Source of the DNA: CALBZH01 sp964538515
GTDB lineage: Bacteria > Desulfobacterota > Syntrophobacteria > Syntrophobacterales > Syntrophobacteraceae
Length of the DNA stretch: 64,000 nt
Assembly: GCA_964538515.1 (NCBI GenBank)
Contig: CAZIEW010000003.1
Coordinates: forward strand, 62,001 to 126,000
Direction: 5' to 3'
Made by a program: the position numbers and the translations under genes. This document shows positions 60,567 through 64,000 of this stretch, piece after piece. A model generated the notes under the pieces. The model searched no databases. It saw only the letters and a list, made by a program, of their open reading frames with translations, and was not told where the DNA came from. Position 1 is the first letter of the stretch. Each line of letters opens with the position of its first letter.

Positions 60567-61347
60567 GATTGACACCTTCTACCGGACGTGAAAGGGACGA
60601 ATCGGAAGAGGGCGGGTCCGGAAGCATCCCCCCTTCGCTCTCCGGGAGATGTTTGCGGATTGCATCCCTTACGGTTTTCATGAGATGGTCTCGATCTCGA
60701 TTCGTCAAGCCTCTGGTGGAGATCGGATCTCCGACTGTCATACGAATCGTCCCTCGCTGAATCATCCACTCACCGCGCTTGGGAAGGATCTTGTGGGAGC
60801 CGCTGATGCTGATCGGCAGCATCGGCTGTTGCGACTTGATGGCCAGGATGAAGCCTCCCGTCTTGAACCCCTGAAGCACTCCGTCCGTGCTCCGTGTCCC
60901 CTCCGGAAAGATCACGATGGAGGTCCCGGTGCGCACCTTGGCTGCCGCGCGACTGATGCTCTCAAAAGCCTTTCTCCGATCACCCCGATCGATGGGGATG
61001 GCACCGCAGGCTTTCATGGCCGGCCCCAGCACTGGAACATGGAACAGCTCTTCCTTGGCCAGCCAACGGAATTGGACCGGGATGCACGCATAGATCGCAA
61101 AGATGTCAAACCAGCTCTGATGATTGGCTGCGAAGATATACGCTCGACCGGAGCTGATTCTGTCCAGTCCATCGATCTGCACGCGTGTGCCGGCAACCCA
61201 AAGATTCATCTTGCCCCAGAGGCTTCCGACACGATGCGGCCAGTCGTTTCGGCGGGTGAGAAGGAACACGACGATTGCGGAAATTCCGCAATAAACCGTT
61301 GAAAAAAATAGAAAAATATAGATGAATAACGAGCGCATCTTCTGCAT
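60556..61347 (-). CDS. plsC: 1-acyl-sn-glycerol-3-phosphate acyltransferase
   Basis: A 263-residue membrane-bound acyltransferase that makes phosphatidic acid. The catalytic NHQSWFD (H-x4-D), GAIPIDRGDR, the substrate-binding FPEGTRS and MLPISISGSHKILP are all present, with one N-terminal membrane anchor (LFIYIFLFFSTVYCGISAIVV, 21 residues). A long frame begins at 61491, but the ATG at 61347 (MQKMRSLF) has AAGGGATG upstream. It starts the minus-strand run and overlaps rnj by 11 bases. Confidence 0.93.
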   Translation of the reverse strand: MQKMRSLFIYIFLFFSTVYCGISAIVVFLLTRRNDWPHRVGSLWGKMNLWVAGTRVQIDGLDRISSGRAYIFAANHQSWFDIFAIYACIPVQFRWLAKEELFHVPVLGPAMKACGAIPIDRGDRRKAFESISRAAAKVRTGTSIVIFPEGTRSTDGVLQGFKTGGFILAIKSQQPMLPISISGSHKILPKRGEWMIQRGTIRMTVGDPISTRGLTNRDRDHLMKTVRDAIRKHLPESEGGMLPDPPSSDSSLSRPVEGVNHAA

Positions 61348-61731
61348 GTGGCTCATCCCTTGTGGATCAGTCCCACCCCGTCGCCCACGAGAGCTTGCGG
61401 AGATCGCGAAGGAAGGCTCCAGGCCCTTCGAAGTGTCTCTTTCTGGATCCTTTATCATATCCCTATTAATAACAAGCGGTTGGCGCCTCAAATCTTGCGA
61501 AATGTAGCTTGTTTCCCGGAGGTCGTCAACAAAGCATTTTGGGATTCCGCCTTGCTGAGGTCTTCAGCGCTGTGCTATACGGAAACAGGTTGACGCACTG
61601 ATGACGTGGCCTGGCAGAACGCAGGGGAGGGCCCGATCATCGCGCTCGTGAGGGAATCCGGGAGGTCAAGGACGGGATCGTCGTCGAACCGTTTGGGCAT
61701 GAGACCACAACAAAGAAGATAGGATTGAGCC
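61348..61731. other. 384-base divergent intergenic region (plsC/ssb)
   Basis: The region separates plsC (minus) from ssb (plus) and should hold both promoters. It is A+T-rich around 61440-61530. I see no open frame with family features, no RNA gene and no clear operator. Confidence 0.5.
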
Positions 61732-62199
61732 ATGGCAAGAGGGGTGAACAAGGTCATTCTCGTAGGAAGGCTTGGTGCGGATCCCGAAGTGCGCTATTCC
61801 GCCAACGGCACGCCCATCGCCCGATTCAACCTGGCGACCAATGAGTCGGTGCCCACGTCTGAAGGCGGCTGGGAAGAGCGCACCGAATGGCATCGTGTTG
61901 TAGCGTTCGGAAAGACGGCCGAAAACTGCGGCAACTATCTCAGCAAAGGCCGGCTCGTGTACATCGAGGGGAAGCTCCGTACGCAGCAATGGGAAGACAA
62001 CCAGGGGCAGAAGCGTTACACGACCGAAGTTGTCGCGCGAGACGTGCAATTCCTTGGAGGTCCCGATGAGCAGGGCCAATCCGCCCAAGGGTCCAGCCCC
62101 CCCCAGCGGACGCGATCACAAGCTCCGGCAGCGCCTCAGTTCGCCGAAGATCTTCCCCCCATGCCTCAAGGCCCTCCGGACGAGGATATCCCGTTCTAG
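61732..62199 (+). CDS. ssb: Single-stranded DNA-binding protein
   Basis: A 155-residue SSB. The OB fold starts ARGVNKVILVGRLGADPEVRY and includes FNLATNE and TEWHRVVAFGKTAENCGNYLSKG (23 residues across), with the usual aromatic contacts. A Gln/Pro-rich linker leads to the acidic tip DEDIPF that recruits repair and replication proteins. The ATG at 61732 follows AGGATTGAGCC. It stands alone and converges on the potassium channel gene. Confidence 0.96.
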   Translation: MARGVNKVILVGRLGADPEVRYSANGTPIARFNLATNESVPTSEGGWEERTEWHRVVAFGKTAENCGNYLSKGRLVYIEGKLRTQQWEDNQGQKRYTTEVVARDVQFLGGPDEQGQSAQGSSPPQRTRSQAPAAPQFAEDLPPMPQGPPDEDIPF

Positions 62200-62343
62200 C
62201 GCGGCAGCGAAGAAGGTGAGTGTTGAAAAGGCTGGTACGGAGAGCGCGGTGTCCAGCGGTCTCGCAGTGAAAGACCGGCCAGCGTGCTCGATCTGAGTCC
62301 GGTCTGTGGCTGCACATCGCTCCCACCAATGGTGTTTTCTGGC

Positions 62344-63426
62344 CTAGCATCCTGTGCAAAGCCCACGGAGTTTTGCCACCTGCTCTGAATTGCCGATGAC
62401 GATGATCACCGATCCGGCGTCGAGGCGCTCTTCCGGTTCCGGGTTGTAGCGAAAATCCTCGGCGTCCGGGTGCTTGAGCGCCACCAGCAGAAGCCCGGTC
62501 TGGCGGCGGATGTCGATTTCCCGCAGGGTCTTCCCCGCCCATGGAGAATCCCCGTGGACGGTTGCTTCCTCCACCCGGATTGACTGGTCCCTGCCGCGCA
62601 GCATGCGGTCGAGGAAGGTGACCACATGGGGGCGGACCATCTCGCTGGCCATGCGCATGCCGCCGATGAACGCGGGGTTCACGACGTAATTGGCTCCTGC
62701 CCGGTAAAATTTGTCCGTCAGGTTGTTTTCATTGCAGCGGGCCACGATCTTGATGGTCGGGCTGATATAGCGGGCCTGAACCGTGATGAGGAGGTTGTCG
62801 CTGTCGTCTTTCAATGCCGCGATGATCCCTGCGGCACGCTCGATTCCTGCCCGTTTGAGGATCTCCTCCTCCGTGGCGTTTCCAAGCAGGTAATAAAGCT
62901 CCTCGAAATGCTTCTGGGTCCGCTGCAGATGCTCGGGGGTAGCATCGATGGCCACGCAGGGCTGCCGCGTTGTGTAAAGCTCCTGGACGATATTGAACCC
63001 CGTCTTGCCCAGCCCGCAGACGATGTAATGGTCCTTGGTGCTTTGCAGTTTCTTTTCCATGCGCCGCTCCCTCAAAATCCGCCTGAGATCCGTCTCCACG
63101 AGAAATGCCGTGATCGTCGAAACCGCATACAAGGTGACGCCCATTCCGAGCCACATGAGGACCATGGCGAAGAGGCGGGCATCGTTTCCCATCTGGTCCA
63201 GGGTCTCGCCGTATCCCACCGTGGTCAGAGTGATGCTGGTCATGTAGGCGCAGTCGAGGACGGTCCAGCGTCCCTCCCCGATAATGAGAAATCCCCCGGT
63301 CCCGAACAGGAACGTGAGGACGAGGGCCGAAAAGGGAAGCACCAGCCGCTGGAGGAGCATTCTGGCGATGGGAATGTCCACAAGGAGAATCTGCGCTGCC
63401 GGAGGAGATGTTCTGCTGTCTGACAT
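62344..63426 (-). CDS. Potassium channel with RCK (TrkA-N/TrkA-C) domain
   Basis: A 360-residue MthK-like channel. Two membrane helices (about 25-50 and 85-110) flank a pore with the selectivity filter TTVGYGE. An RCK domain follows with the nucleotide-binding IVCGLGKTGFNIVQEL (Gly-x-Gly-x-x-Gly), then a TrkA-C domain from about 275. It should conduct K+ under control of a bound ligand (Ca2+ or nucleotide in relatives). The gene ends 145 bases from ssb, convergent. The next gene upstream on the same strand is amrS-like, 25 bases away. Confidence 0.93.
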   Translation of the reverse strand: MSDSRTSPPAAQILLVDIPIARMLLQRLVLPFSALVLTFLFGTGGFLIIGEGRWTVLDCAYMTSITLTTVGYGETLDQMGNDARLFAMVLMWLGMGVTLYAVSTITAFLVETDLRRILRERRMEKKLQSTKDHYIVCGLGKTGFNIVQELYTTRQPCVAIDATPEHLQRTQKHFEELYYLLGNATEEEILKRAGIERAAGIIAALKDDSDNLLITVQARYISPTIKIVARCNENNLTDKFYRAGANYVVNPAFIGGMRMASEMVRPHVVTFLDRMLRGRDQSIRVEEATVHGDSPWAGKTLREIDIRRQTGLLLVALKHPDAEDFRYNPEPEERLDAGSVIIVIGNSEQVAKLRGLCTGC

Positions 63427-63451
63427 GCCATTCAGGTCCTGAGGGGCTGGG

Positions 63452-64000
63452 TCACGCTGTTTTCCAGATGCCGGGAATCGGCAGACCGCATTTGCGGCAG
63501 CGGCCGTCCTGGAGCTCTTTCACATCCACCTGATAGCCCCGCCGTTCGATCAGCTTGGCTTGGCAGCGGGGGCAAATGGTGTGCTCGGCATCGTTTCCAG
63601 GAGCGTTCCCAATGTACACGTAGTGCAGCCCTTCTTCCATGGCGATTTTCCTGGCAAGCTCCAGCGTGGCCACGGGCGTTGGCGGCAGACTCTTCAGCTT
63701 GTACTGCGGATAGAAGCGGCTGAAATGAAGCGGCACGTCCGGTCCGAGCTCCTGGCGGATCCAGCGGCACATGGCTCTGAGCTGTTCGGGGTCGTCGTTC
63801 TTGCCCGGAACGATCAGCGTGACGAGCTCCGTGTGAACCTTCAAGTCCTTCAGCCGGATCAGGGTGTCGAGCACGGGCTGGAGGCTGCCGCCGGTCATTT
63901 CACGGTAATAGGCGTCCGTGAACCCCTTCAGGTCGATGCAGGCGGCGTCCAAAACGCCGCACAGGTCGCGGAGAGGCTTCTCACGGAGAAAGCCGTTGGA
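63452..64000 (-). CDS. amrS: AmrS-type radical SAM protein, C-terminal part (cut by window edge)
   Basis: The frame runs off the right edge; 182 residues are seen. They include SNGFLREKPLRDL, LDAACIDLKGFTDAYYREM, LVTLIVPGKNDD, LHFSRFYPQYKL and a C-terminal metal-binding part (CPRCQAKLIERRGY, CRKCGLPIPG). This is the AmmeMemoRadiSam radical SAM enzyme (once annotated as PflA-like); its substrate is unknown. The radical SAM CxxxCxxC motif lies outside the window. It is followed 25 bases later by the potassium channel gene, so the two may be co-transcribed. Confidence 0.9.
   Translation of the reverse strand, partial: SNGFLREKPLRDLCGVLDAACIDLKGFTDAYYREMTGGSLQPVLDTLIRLKDLKVHTELVTLIVPGKNDDPEQLRAMCRWIRQELGPDVPLHFSRFYPQYKLKSLPPTPVATLELARKIAMEEGLHYVYIGNAPGNDAEHTICPRCQAKLIERRGYQVDVKELQDGRCRKCGLPIPGIWKTA

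Noticed and set aside
58719..60572. 617-codon plus-strand frame
   Set aside because: It is antisense to RNase J, which has intact catalytic motifs on the minus strand.
62257..62335. Small hairpins between ssb and the potassium channel
   Set aside because: Stems of 4-6 bp without clear T-runs on either strand; not distinguishable from chance.

Overview
The window reads as one stretch of chromosome, rich in G+C, from a Gram-negative, anaerobic-type bacterium. It is most likely a member of Desulfobacterota (the former Deltaproteobacteria), possibly near Syntrophobacter. This rests on Rex redox control, an ATP synthase c subunit with a signal-like N-terminus, atpZ-atpI-atpB-atpE split from the rest of ATP synthase, a selenocysteine tRNA, DUF3786 and DUF6485 proteins, LolA and TolC (an outer membrane), and a B12-type radical SAM/DUF2344 fusion beside RNase E/G. 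The taxonomic call is inference. I saw no phage, insertion sequence or CRISPR array.

Layout. 0-2.1 kb: groES-groEL on the minus strand under a perfect CIRCE operator, then two small minus-strand genes, one a zinc-ribbon/pseudo-receiver protein. 2.3-10.3 kb: mixed single genes (aldo/keto reductase, GT2 glycosyltransferase, M20 peptidase, COG3146 acyltransferase-like protein, rubredoxin-like protein, DUF554 membrane protein, bacterial eRF1-like protein, PerR-type regulator) and tRNA-Sec. 10.6-16.3 kb: a complete 2-oxoglutarate dehydrogenase operon (sucA, sucB, lpd). 16.3-26.8 kb: a glycan locus. Two paralogous GT-B-like glycosyltransferases and an acyltransferase run on the plus strand. They face a minus-strand ABC exporter, PIG-L deacetylase and secreted glycoside hydrolase, and a UDP-glucuronate decarboxylase gene follows. 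This is the best candidate for an undescribed pathway. 26.9-30.5 kb: a DUF3786 Fe-S protein translationally coupled to a polar amino-acid ABC transporter (permease, binding protein, permease) with no ATPase gene, closed by a strong terminator.

30.5-42.1 kb: DUF6485 and a small membrane protein, tsaD-rsmA, a LysR regulator resembling the selenium-metabolism type, an ABC-F ATPase, a HAD phosphatase, a TolC-family protein, an M24 peptidase, and a large secreted protein with a caspase-like His/Cys pair and two PKD domains. 42.1-42.95 kb is an unexplained gap. 42.95-51.2 kb: radical SAM/DUF2344 protein, rng, hemL, atpZIBE and rex. There are Rex-type palindromes before both atpZ and rex, which suggests that NADH/NAD+ ratio controls the membrane sector of ATP synthase.

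51.2-61.3 kb: a long minus-strand series plsC, rnj, ftsK, lolA, nadA, pdxA and an unusually short uvrA. A REP-like double hairpin separates rnj from ftsK. 61.7-64 kb: ssb, a RCK-gated potassium channel, and the 3' part of an AmrS-type radical SAM gene cut by the window edge. Start codons were chosen by ribosome-binding site, operon overlap and family N-termini. They often differ from the longest reading frame, and this is stated in each entry.
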